The position numbers and the translations under genes were made by a program. A stretch of DNA of 32,338 nt. Origin: an uncultured Lachnospiraceae bacterium. GTDB lineage: Bacteria > Bacillota > Clostridia > Lachnospirales > Lachnospiraceae. This document shows, in pieces, positions 1-7,536 of the stretch. The notes beneath the pieces were generated by a model. The model was not told the origin of the DNA, did no database searches, and saw only the letters and a program-made list of their open reading frames with translations. Numbering within the stretch: position 1 is the stretch's first letter; each line of letters begins with the position of its first letter. The stretch spans positions 1-32,338 of the forward strand of contig CAJTPS010000008.1 of the NCBI GenBank assembly GCA_910578555.1, given 5' to 3'.

Positions 1-351
1 AGATATCCTCATGGGGACAAAATCCGTCTTATACTGGATAACCTAAAAGTACATTCATCTGCTGATGTACAGGAATATATAGCAACTGTACCAGGCAGAT
101 TTGAGTTTGTGTTCACGCCAAAGCATGCATCATGGCTTAACCTTGTGGAAGGTTTCTTCAGCAAGATGACTAAGCAGATGCTGAGGAACATACGGGTTAA
201 AACAAAGGATGAACTGGTAACCCGTATCTATAAATATTTCGATGAAATCAATGAAACTCCAGTGGTATATCATTGGGCATGGAACTTAGATGACATTGAT
301 GCATCTGAAACAGTGGCTACCGAAACATTTTCAAAAAGTGTAGATAATTAA
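1..351 (+). CDS. IS630-family transposase, C-terminal part (5' end outside window)
   Basis: The frame is open from the first base and ends in TAA. It reads as the catalytic C-terminal half of an IS630/Tc1-type DDE transposase. LILDN carries the second catalytic Asp. SWLNLVEGFFSKM carries the final Glu, in the helix typical of IS630 enzymes. The N-terminal helix-turn-helix and first Asp lie outside the window. Transcription runs toward the leftward operon, and the stop codon is 6 bp from the end of the neighbouring DUF4280 gene, so the element boundary must lie in or next to that gene's 3' end. Terminal inverted repeats cannot be defined because only one end is visible. Whether the copy is active is unknown. 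Confidence 0.85.
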   Translation, partial: RYPHGDKIRLILDNLKVHSSADVQEYIATVPGRFEFVFTPKHASWLNLVEGFFSKMTKQMLRNIRVKTKDELVTRIYKYFDEINETPVVYHWAWNLDDIDASETVATETFSKSVDN

Positions 352-357
352 AAAGTG

Positions 358-777
358 TTATACTAGTATGGAAAGAATAAGTCCGTAACGCTTCTCATAC
401 TCTTCCCAGTTAATCTTTCTAACATCTCCCTGTCCTGATGTTTCCGGTACGATAATACCACCTCTCCCACATAGCAATACACTGTCCATCGTAAGAGTTT
501 TTTGATTACATATCTCTTCCAATGTCCAGGAAGAGCCGCCTGTATTCTCCCATTCTTTGGCAAGTTTCATATACCCCTTGCATACCTTGCCCTCTTTATT
601 CATTTTGCAATCTCCAAAATCAGGAATATTGAATATTGGTAAGCTATCTGTACACTTTGCCTTTATCTTACCGTTCGCCGTGTAGCCATGCCCTACAGGA
701 AATACCTTTAAACTGCTGCTCTTGCTTCCACACATGCATCTCAGCCTTGCCCCCTCAACTAAATAGCTTTTCCCCAT
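358..777 (-). CDS. DUF4280 PAAR-like spike-tip protein
   Basis: The protein has 139 residues and belongs by pattern to the DUF4280 (PAAR-like) family, which caps the spike of contractile injection systems. The N-terminal YLVEGARLRCMCGS, the central Cys positions (FGDCKMN, KVCKGYM, EEICNQ) and the C-terminal LTMDSVLLCGRGGII match the second DUF4280 protein of this operon (7517-9016). That one has matching blocks VVDGAEIECTEMCG and LTMLSTLLCTRGGII. Conserved cysteines may bind a metal. The start has GGAGAGGG upstream. It is the last gene of the leftward operon, 60 bp after the 419-residue protein. Only about 25 residues follow the domain, and the stop lies at the IS630 border, so a longer C-terminal extension may have been lost. 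Confidence 0.75.
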   Translation of the reverse strand: MGKSYLVEGARLRCMCGSKSSSLKVFPVGHGYTANGKIKAKCTDSLPIFNIPDFGDCKMNKEGKVCKGYMKLAKEWENTGGSSWTLEEICNQKTLTMDSVLLCGRGGIIVPETSGQGDVRKINWEEYEKRYGLILSILV

Positions 778-837
778 AGCACCCTCTCCTCTTGTAGCAA
801 TTATTGTTGCACCGCTACACCGCCCCTTAGGTGTAAC

Positions 838-2097
838 TCATATTATTACGCCCATACATCTGTACTCCAGAAATTCCAGCTGCAGCTGTGACAGGATATA
901 CCGGATCTGCGACTCGTACAGATAGTCTTCCCGATCTTGTTCCTCTGCCTGTATACGGAGCAGCAGAATTTTTCTCTGATCATTACTAAACAGCCTTACC
1001 CCTGTGAAGCTGTCCATATCTCCTGCCAGATACTCCTCCTTAGCCCTGTCGAGAATCTCATACCCGAGAACCCGGATCTGATATCCGTCAGCCATCTCTT
1101 CCACTTTCCTGTTCAGTTCCAGAGGCGTCTGGATAAAATTCCCCGTCTGTTGGGAATACCGCGCCGCCAGATTGTCCTTTCTGCGATTGGACAGCACCGG
1201 AGCATGATATCCCGCTGACTGCTCCGGCTCTCCCTGACAAAGTCGATACACCATGATATCTTCCAATGATTCGGCTGTTGTCCGCAGCACAATCTTATTC
1301 TTCTCATACCTTATGGAGAGAATCGTCTCCCCTGCATCCACGAGATAACCGTCCTCTGTCTCCTGTTCCTGCGGCAGATAGAATACATGCTCATAGAACA
1401 CTTCGTCGATACACGGCACTCTGTACTCTCTGGCATGTACAGCGGACTGACGGATGTTCCATAACAGCATCCTGTCTCTTCTGATGTATTTGCTCCACCG
1501 ATCGTCTTGTACCTGCCAGTCATGTGCCAGCGCCACTGTCTGTACATCCGCTGCTTCCCCTTCCATGGGAATCAGGTCAAAGAAGCGCTCCATATGTCCC
1601 ATATGAACCGTCTGCCATGGAACATGATTGCCGGTAAACAGCCGGTACAGCTTGTCCATACTCCGCAGATATCTGTCGGAACGTCTGATCTGGAACCGAA
1701 TACGCTCTCCCGTCGTTTTGCTGATACCTGTGAGCGTACCCATACCCAGAAACGCGCCGCATACTTTCTCATCTGCCGCCAGATAGATGGTTTCATAGCT
1801 CTGCTCCTGCTGTCTCTTAATATCTTCCTCGCACACAGGGAACCAGAAATTATTAATAGGGTCATAATCTTTCTTATCAATCACAGTCATGCAGACATTA
1901 TAAGCCTTCCATGGCAGGTCCAGTTCATTCTGTATCCGCTGTTCCAGCGCCGCATATTTCTCCTCAGACCACGCGATCACCTTACCCAGGCTCTCCATCA
2001 GCAATTGTCTGGCAAATCTCCGTTCATCCAGATCATCTATGCGCCGCAGCTGTTCCTGTATGTAGTTCTCATAGTCAAACGTTCTCTCGTCTATCAT
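838..2097 (-). CDS. Unrecognised 419-residue protein of the injection-system operon
   Basis: I do not recognise this family. The protein is soluble, with no signal peptide or membrane segment, and is rich in Arg, Glu, Tyr and Gln. The N-terminal 60 residues look helical. The C-terminus, from about residue 380, is a helix with many Gln and Leu. The middle contains the Trp/His-rich stretch VPWQTVHMGHMERFFDLIP. Its ATG overlaps the stop of the PP2C/helical-repeat gene in an ATGA overlap, so translation is coupled. Its place between regulatory phosphatases and a spike-tip gene makes a structural, baseplate or tip-loading role possible, but no motif proves it. Confidence 0.6.
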   Translation of the reverse strand: MIDERTFDYENYIQEQLRRIDDLDERRFARQLLMESLGKVIAWSEEKYAALEQRIQNELDLPWKAYNVCMTVIDKKDYDPINNFWFPVCEEDIKRQQEQSYETIYLAADEKVCGAFLGMGTLTGISKTTGERIRFQIRRSDRYLRSMDKLYRLFTGNHVPWQTVHMGHMERFFDLIPMEGEAADVQTVALAHDWQVQDDRWSKYIRRDRMLLWNIRQSAVHAREYRVPCIDEVFYEHVFYLPQEQETEDGYLVDAGETILSIRYEKNKIVLRTTAESLEDIMVYRLCQGEPEQSAGYHAPVLSNRRKDNLAARYSQQTGNFIQTPLELNRKVEEMADGYQIRVLGYEILDRAKEEYLAGDMDSFTGVRLFSNDQRKILLLRIQAEEQDREDYLYESQIRYILSQLQLEFLEYRCMGVII

Positions 2098-3929
2098 CTG
2101 ACATTTCCGCTCACAGTCTTGTTGCCGCTATTACCGCTTCCCCCGTTTCCGACACTTTCACCGGCTCCGGCTCCCTCTCCGCTCTTCTCTTTCTTCGTCT
2201 CCACGATGTCTATTTTCCCCTGAACCTCATCCGCCTTGTTCGGCTTATCCAGTTCCTCATAGACTGCCTTGGCATACTGGTATTGCAGCTTAGCCTGCTC
2301 ATAGTCCCCCTGTTCCTCATACATGCGGGCCAGCTCCTCGAACACCTTCGCCTCTGCCATTCTGGCTTCTACTTCCTGCTGTTTTTCGTTCAATGCAATA
2401 ATCTTTTTATTCAGAAAGGCGATCTGTGCCGCGTCCTCCATCTTCGTATATTTCTCCAGCGCAATCAGATAAAATACCATGGCGCCGTCATAATCACCCT
2501 CGCCGTATGCCGCGTCGCCCTGTCGGATCAGCTCTGCCGCCGCCGCTTCATCCGCCGCCTGCTTCGCGCTCTGCTCCTCTGTTTCATCTTTTGCCGCGCC
2601 CCACGCTTCATACAATTTCTCTAATGCGTCCAGCGCCTGTTGCTTTCCTTCCGTAAAATAAATTGCCGATGCATCTTTCTTGGCTTCCAGATACCGTTGT
2701 TCCGCCATCTCATAACTGTCACGCTCTAGCAGCCCGTCCCCTAAAGTGATATTATGGAACACCTGCTCATAACGTTCGATCTGCCCCAATCTGCCCCCAA
2801 TATATGCAAGCGCTATGTTATCCGCATATCGCGCCCTGACTTTAGCTGATAAATAGGAATCCTCGGCTTCCTCATATTTACCTTCGTCGTAAGCGTCGTC
2901 CGCCTGAAGCACCGCTTCCAGACAGATCAGGTAATTGTTATAACGTTTCTCTGCCTCCTTATCTCTAAGCTTTCCGGCAAGCTCCAGCGCCTTATCACAC
3001 TCTTCTTTGGCTCTGACGTAATTATTATCTTCTATGTATGTCTCAACATTGGCAAAGCACTGCTCCATATCCTCCCGTGTCTGTCTCCGGTTTCTCCTCC
3101 ACATGTAAGCAGCCACGCCAATGATCAGCGCCAATATGATAATAACAAGTATGACGGTGACAATCTTCCTGATCCGTTTCTTTCGGTTCGGATCTGTAAA
3201 CACTTTGTCGGCATAGATCGCCGCGAAAGTATAGTTATCCAGATTCTCCGGCTGTCTGGACAGGAGCAGGTCTTCTACCTTGTCGCATTCCTCCATGGGT
3301 TCGTTCCCTGTCTCTGCGAACACATCGGACAGTTCGCCCTCGTCTATATTCTCCCATATCCCCCGTGTATAGAGGGTAATGATATCCCCGTCCGCCAGTT
3401 TCTTCTTTTTGGATATGGCAGGCCGGAAGTGCGCCTTACCGAGATAGGAATAGAGATTATTCCTCTCTTCATGTTTTGCCAGTTTATCCTTCTCCAGCCT
3501 GTCTGCTTCAACCAGATCCTGACTAAGCGACATATCCGAACTCGCCAGAATCAGGCGTCCGTCCCGATACAGCCTGAATCTCGTATTGCCTGCATATCCG
3601 TAGCGAAACTTCTCGTAATTAGTGACCACCACAGTAATGGAAGCTTTGAGCTTCTCATAGCTTTTACCCTGAAGCAGTTCCCGGTTAGCATATTTAAGAT
3701 ATCTTCCAACTTTTCTCCTGCTGATCCCCGGTTCGTTATGGAAAGCGCTGATCACTGCCTCTATCGCTTTCCTCGCGCTTTGGGAATCCCGCATATCGGT
3801 TATGCCGTCTGCAATCACATAGCAGGCATATTTATCCAGTTCCACAAACCCGAAATAATCATTATTCCTGAGTTTGCTTCCCTCCTCGGATATAAAAGCA
3901 GTCTTAAAGCTGCTGTTGTATTTTCTCAT
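2094..3929 (-). CDS. Degenerate PP2C-like phosphatase with membrane segment and helical-repeat tail
   Basis: The protein has 611 residues. Residues 1-230 have the PP2C fold pattern: LRNNDYFGF (Asp24), VIADGITD (Asp41), an AGNTRFRLYRDG strand pair and LDNYTFAAI. The motif that is normally SDG reads Thr188-Arg189-Gly190, so one metal-binding Asp is replaced by Arg. Residues about 253-276 form a membrane helix flanked by Lys/Arg. The C-terminal half consists of repeated helical pairs with TPR/Sel1-like features (YDEGKYEEAEDSY, YGEGDYDGAMVFY, YEEQGDYEQAKLQY), ending in a Gly/Ser-rich tail. The gene overlaps the intact PP2C gene upstream and the 419-residue gene downstream by ATGA. It may be a membrane-anchored pseudophosphatase that binds phosphoprotein and recruits partners through the repeats. 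Confidence 0.75.
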   Translation of the reverse strand: MRKYNSSFKTAFISEEGSKLRNNDYFGFVELDKYACYVIADGITDMRDSQSARKAIEAVISAFHNEPGISRRKVGRYLKYANRELLQGKSYEKLKASITVVVTNYEKFRYGYAGNTRFRLYRDGRLILASSDMSLSQDLVEADRLEKDKLAKHEERNNLYSYLGKAHFRPAISKKKKLADGDIITLYTRGIWENIDEGELSDVFAETGNEPMEECDKVEDLLLSRQPENLDNYTFAAIYADKVFTDPNRKKRIRKIVTVILVIIILALIIGVAAYMWRRNRRQTREDMEQCFANVETYIEDNNYVRAKEECDKALELAGKLRDKEAEKRYNNYLICLEAVLQADDAYDEGKYEEAEDSYLSAKVRARYADNIALAYIGGRLGQIERYEQVFHNITLGDGLLERDSYEMAEQRYLEAKKDASAIYFTEGKQQALDALEKLYEAWGAAKDETEEQSAKQAADEAAAAELIRQGDAAYGEGDYDGAMVFYLIALEKYTKMEDAAQIAFLNKKIIALNEKQQEVEARMAEAKVFEELARMYEEQGDYEQAKLQYQYAKAVYEELDKPNKADEVQGKIDIVETKKEKSGEGAGAGESVGNGGSGNSGNKTVSGNVR

Positions 3930-4756
3930 AAGAATCCCTCAACCAGAACAATGCTCGCATTATCCTTCTCTTTCCGGCTTCCGGCATTGATCTGCTCTAT
4001 CACTTCATAAGCTTTCTGCTGACATTTCTTCCTGCCGGACAAAAGCTCCTCTATCGTCTTCCAGTCCATTCCCTCGTACAGCCCGTCGCTCATCAGCACC
4101 ACGATGTCTCTGTCCCGCAGTCTGATGGGCGTATCGAAGAACTCTATCTCCCGGAATCCGTCCTGTCCCACATAGTTATACATTCTTGTATTGTCAAGCA
4201 GCTTCAGCGCTTCTTCTCTCGTAATCGTTCCTTCGACAAACTTATCCCCTGCCAGCACATCTATCGTATGCCCCGACGAGACCGGAACAAGGTTGCCGCC
4301 GCGGTATACCGCGATCTTGACATTACCCGCCACCGCATAGTACAGATAGTTGTCCTTGATCAGCACAGTTCCCACGCTCGCACCGCCTCTGCCGTCATCC
4401 AATTGCTTTAATATCTCTGTATTGACCCGATGATAGGATTTCCGGAAGAAATATGCCGGATTTTCAGACGACCGATAGAGACGGAACAGCTCCTTCATCG
4501 TGTCCACAGCGATTCTTGAAGAAACCTTTCCGCCATAGTTCTTACCCATGCCGTCAGCTAATACAGCCATGAATCCATCCGTGCTCTGACAGACTCCGTA
4601 ATCATCTTCCTGCACCTGTCTGTCTCCGATCGTCATTGCCTTGCCGACCTTAAATCTTCTGATCACCCATCCGCGTTCCCTGCTTAAGAAGCGTACGGCA
4701 ATCAGGCACAGGATAAACAGATAGATTATTAAGAGTATGCTTTCTTCCAATGTCAT
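3926..4756 (-). CDS. Membrane-anchored PP2C-type Ser/Thr phosphatase
   Basis: All main PP2C motifs are present: RQVQEDDYG, VLADGMGKNYGGKVSS, the AGNVKIAVYRGG core, VVLMSDGLYEG and KDNASIVLVEG. All metal-binding Asp residues appear intact. One membrane helix sits near the N-terminus (SILLIIYLFILCLIAVRF), leaving the phosphatase in the cytoplasm. I chose the ATG at 4756 because GGAGG lies 7 bases upstream; an ATG at 4780 (GGAG, 10 bases away) is possible and would add 8 residues. Such phosphatases (PppA/PrpC/Stp type) reverse Ser/Thr phosphorylation, and in type VI secretion they act against PpkA on FHA proteins. Two FHA genes lie immediately upstream. No kinase gene is visible in the window. 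Confidence 0.9.
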   Translation of the reverse strand: MTLEESILLIIYLFILCLIAVRFLSRERGWVIRRFKVGKAMTIGDRQVQEDDYGVCQSTDGFMAVLADGMGKNYGGKVSSRIAVDTMKELFRLYRSSENPAYFFRKSYHRVNTEILKQLDDGRGGASVGTVLIKDNYLYYAVAGNVKIAVYRGGNLVPVSSGHTIDVLAGDKFVEGTITREEALKLLDNTRMYNYVGQDGFREIEFFDTPIRLRDRDIVVLMSDGLYEGMDWKTIEELLSGRKKCQQKAYEVIEQINAGSRKEKDNASIVLVEGFL

Positions 4757-4770
4757 AGCGCACCCTCCGT

Positions 4771-5274
4771 CTATTCCCATTTGAAATGTTCTCCACAGAA
4801 CGAAACGAACAGAAACTGGCTCTCCCCCATCTCGATCACATCGTACAGATGCAGTTCCGTCGGTACATATACCGCCTCGTCGTTCAGATAGACGATGCCG
4901 TTACTGTCTCCGGGCAGTATAACTGTCTTGCTCTGCTTCGTATCGTACACAATGACGCAATGGTTTCTTCTGGATATCTTGTTATCGCCAAGGATCTGGA
5001 TATCCATGTCATCCGCCCTGCCCACAAAGTTCTTACCGGCCATAATCTTGTAATCTTTACCCTTCCTCGCTCCGGACACACAGACGATCCATCCGCACAC
5101 CGGATTTTCCTCCTGTAAGAACAGCGACTCTTCCACTTCTATCTCCGTCTGTCCAGTCTCCTGTCTCTCTCTGGTTGCCGTCTCGATATTGCAGTATGGA
5201 CATATGGTTCCGTACCTTCTGCTTGAAAACATATGTCCGTTCTGACATCTGATCAAGTTGCTCATTTGTATCAT
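4771..5274 (-). CDS. FHA-domain protein with N-terminal zinc ribbon
   Basis: The protein has 167 residues. The N-terminus has a probable zinc ribbon (LIRCQNGHMFSS, then TICPYCNIET). An FHA domain covers about residues 65-160, with KNFVGRADDMDIQI, the phosphothreonine-binding ISRRNHCVIVYD block, and NGIVYLNDEAV. FHA domains read phosphothreonine, as Fha1 does in type VI secretion. Two ATGs three codons apart could both serve as starts; AGGAAAGGAACAGG precedes the first. No membrane segment is visible. The gene is followed within a few bases by the PP2C gene, so phosphorylation-dependent assembly with that phosphatase as the off switch is likely but inferred. Confidence 0.9.
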   Translation of the reverse strand: MIQMSNLIRCQNGHMFSSRRYGTICPYCNIETATRERQETGQTEIEVEESLFLQEENPVCGWIVCVSGARKGKDYKIMAGKNFVGRADDMDIQILGDNKISRRNHCVIVYDTKQSKTVILPGDSNGIVYLNDEAVYVPTELHLYDVIEMGESQFLFVSFCGEHFKWE

Positions 5275-5331
5275 CCTGTTCCTTTCCTAAACTTAATCCG
5301 TCCATGGTCTTTCCAGCGCCATCCTGGATTA

Positions 5332-5880
5332 CTACCGTATCTTGAGCGGTGCAAGCCCCAGATAGATGATGTCGCCTTTCTCGACCTTACAGGGCTCTCT
5401 GGAAGAAACCCTGTAGGGCTTGTCTTCCCCGTTTCTCTGTATTCTGGTTCCGTTCCCGCTGTCCAGATCTTCTATGTACCAGCTGCCATTACTGTAATTC
5501 ATGACGGCATGTTCTCCGTCCACCGTACCCGCATAGTCTGTATTCTTAAGGCTGATATCCACCTGGTTCTCCCTTTCATCCCTTCCGAATACAATAGACG
5601 TCTTCCCGTAGATATCCCATGTGTCCGTTATATTATTATCTTCACCAAGCAACAGAATCTCCGAGATTCCGGCTCCTGCCGCGTAATGTCCGTTCTCTCC
5701 GATCCGTCCGGTTCCAGCGCTGTCAGCTATCATCAGGATCAGGAAAAGCACTCCCACGATACCCAGCGTAGTCAGGCTCACGTTCTTCTCTATGGCATTG
5801 TCCAGATAGACATATGACAGAACCATACCCGTGATGCAGGATATGATGATGGTTATGTCTATGAATGCTTTACGGTTCAT
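5332..5880 (-). CDS. Membrane-anchored FHA-domain protein
   Basis: Two membrane helices lie at about residues 6-25 and 36-53 with a short loop between them. They are followed by a linker and an FHA domain at about residues 90-180. The domain shows SIVFGRDERENQVDI, GTVDGEHAVMNY, WYIEDLDSGNGTRIQ and the closing strand GDIIYLGLAPLKIR. The canonical SxxH appears as DGEH. The FHA domain should face the cytoplasm. It lies 58 bp before the soluble zinc-ribbon FHA gene; together they could couple the membrane to a phosphorylated component of the apparatus. It opens the regulatory part of the operon, after the cargo module at 5959-9016. Confidence 0.88.
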   Translation of the reverse strand: MNRKAFIDITIIISCITGMVLSYVYLDNAIEKNVSLTTLGIVGVLFLILMIADSAGTGRIGENGHYAAGAGISEILLLGEDNNITDTWDIYGKTSIVFGRDERENQVDISLKNTDYAGTVDGEHAVMNYSNGSWYIEDLDSGNGTRIQRNGEDKPYRVSSREPCKVEKGDIIYLGLAPLKIR

Positions 5881-5958
5881 AAGTGTTCCTCTTTCTTTGT
5901 ATTATGCGTAATATGAATGCTTTTTGCACTATATTTCAAATCCATTCAGACTTTACAC

Positions 5959-7536
5959 TCAATTTATCTCGAACTCCATATTTAATCTCTCAAGCTGTAT
6001 AATCCGATCCGCTTTCTTTAATCCTGTCATTTCTTCTCCCATGTGGCTACCGCCTACTGGGAAACATTCATATGTTCCATCCGGATATTTTGTCACCCAG
6101 CAGTGTAAGTAAAAAGTTTCTTTCCCTGTTACCGCAACAGAAAGACTTCTAATATCATTCCCTAATATCTCATACCGTCCAAAAAACATTTGGTATTTTC
6201 CGAGCTTCCCTCTTTCTGCCAGCTCATTCCTGACATACGTTCCCACCTCGTGGATATATCCGTCTTCTGCCAATGGGGGTAATTCCGGTCTCTTAAGTTC
6301 CGGTTTGTGCCATTCCGTCCTCCCAATTTTCTGTAACTCTGACTGGCGGCTAGTTCCCATCGTATAGCTGTATAATGGCAAGTCTGCAATATCAGCCTGT
6401 AACTCCGACCGATAAATACCTCCAACCGCCTTACTCGGGGATGCACCAACCTTCGTCCAAAAAATGCCTCCGTTTCCATCTGTAAAAATGCTGTATGTTT
6501 CTCCCTCTTCCAGAAGAGACTCTATATCATAAGGCATTTTTTCATAAAACCAGTAATAATAGTTATATAATTCTTCTATTTTTCTTCTTGCATCCTCTTC
6601 AGTTATCTCCTTTTTCCTATTCTTCACTTTCGTATGATTACTTCTTTTCTGATCAGTTATTGTATTGCTCTCTTTTTTTATCTGATCCTGTTCCGTTATC
6701 TTTAGATCAAGCACCAGACGTTCCGCCTCCACAATGTGCATTGCTCTCTCATATGAAGATGGTATTTCCTCTACAGTCGGAAGAACTTCTGATGCACCAT
6801 TTGTTGAATACACAGAAACTTCATAGCTGCCATCTACATTTCTGGCTGCATATCCATCAAAGCATCTGTACGTCTCATTCCGCTTAATGACACCCGTCAC
6901 TTCTACACAATTTGCACCATTATAGCTATACCAGCCAATATATACTTTATAATTCCCGATCGGCAATACATTTCTTTTTCTTATATAATCTACAATCGCA
7001 TAAATATATCCGTTTTCTTCCAGCCGCATCGTCACCGGCTTTTTTTCGCCGGTAGTATCTATCTTTACAACGCCTAAATATGTAGCCTCTTCTATATCGT
7101 CAGCACGGAGAGCAGTGTCTTTTTCCAGATACCATATCCCATAATCGCGCTCTATTCCGCTCCTTTGGCGCAATATGCAAAATACATAGTGTTCTTCATT
7201 CAATTCGTTATATCTTACCTGCCTTAGTACCCCTTCTATTTTCAGTTCTGCATTACAATCCTTTACAGGAATAAAATAATACGTCCCTTCTTTCCAATAC
7301 AAAAACACTGGCAATCGTTTTTCCCGATAACCAATCTCTGTAAAATCTATAGGATCACCATTAAACCATAAGTCATAATTATAAACATATTCTACTTTTT
7401 CAATAAATGCCTCAATCAATTCCTGTTTTTGCACCTCTGTTAGCTTCTCCATTTTTTGTGGACTCCCAATGTGCAAACTAAAAGCACAAATCATTAATAA
7501 TGTAAAAACAGAACGCCTAGCCCCCATGAAATACAT
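5959..7536 (-). CDS. Exported protein with a duplicated module; candidate immunity partner of the SleB-tip effector
   Basis: I do not recognise the family. From the ATG at 7536 the N-terminus is signal-like (MGARRSVFTLLMICAFSLHI) with no clear lipobox. A GTG at 7542 is an alternative start; AAGAGG lies just upstream. The mature protein contains two related modules. GYIYAIVDYIRKR, GNYKVYIGWYSY and DGSYEVSVY in the first correspond to GYIHEVGTYVRNE, GKYQMFFGRYEI and DGTYECFPV in the second. A Lys-rich linker at about residues 285-325 separates them. The gene overlaps the 3' end of the effector gene and shares its A+T-rich composition. An exported protein next to a wall-hydrolase effector fits an immunity role, but that is inference. 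Confidence 0.65.
   Translation of the reverse strand: MYFMGARRSVFTLLMICAFSLHIGSPQKMEKLTEVQKQELIEAFIEKVEYVYNYDLWFNGDPIDFTEIGYREKRLPVFLYWKEGTYYFIPVKDCNAELKIEGVLRQVRYNELNEEHYVFCILRQRSGIERDYGIWYLEKDTALRADDIEEATYLGVVKIDTTGEKKPVTMRLEENGYIYAIVDYIRKRNVLPIGNYKVYIGWYSYNGANCVEVTGVIKRNETYRCFDGYAARNVDGSYEVSVYSTNGASEVLPTVEEIPSSYERAMHIVEAERLVLDLKITEQDQIKKESNTITDQKRSNHTKVKNRKKEITEEDARRKIEELYNYYYWFYEKMPYDIESLLEEGETYSIFTDGNGGIFWTKVGASPSKAVGGIYRSELQADIADLPLYSYTMGTSRQSELQKIGRTEWHKPELKRPELPPLAEDGYIHEVGTYVRNELAERGKLGKYQMFFGRYEILGNDIRSLSVAVTGKETFYLHCWVTKYPDGTYECFPVGGSHMGEEMTGLKKADRIIQLERLNMEFEIN

Noticed and set aside
1507..2223. Long plus-strand open frame opposite the 419-residue gene
   Set aside because: It lies fully against coupled leftward genes, has low-complexity Pro/Ser/Leu content and no ribosome site, so it is a shadow.
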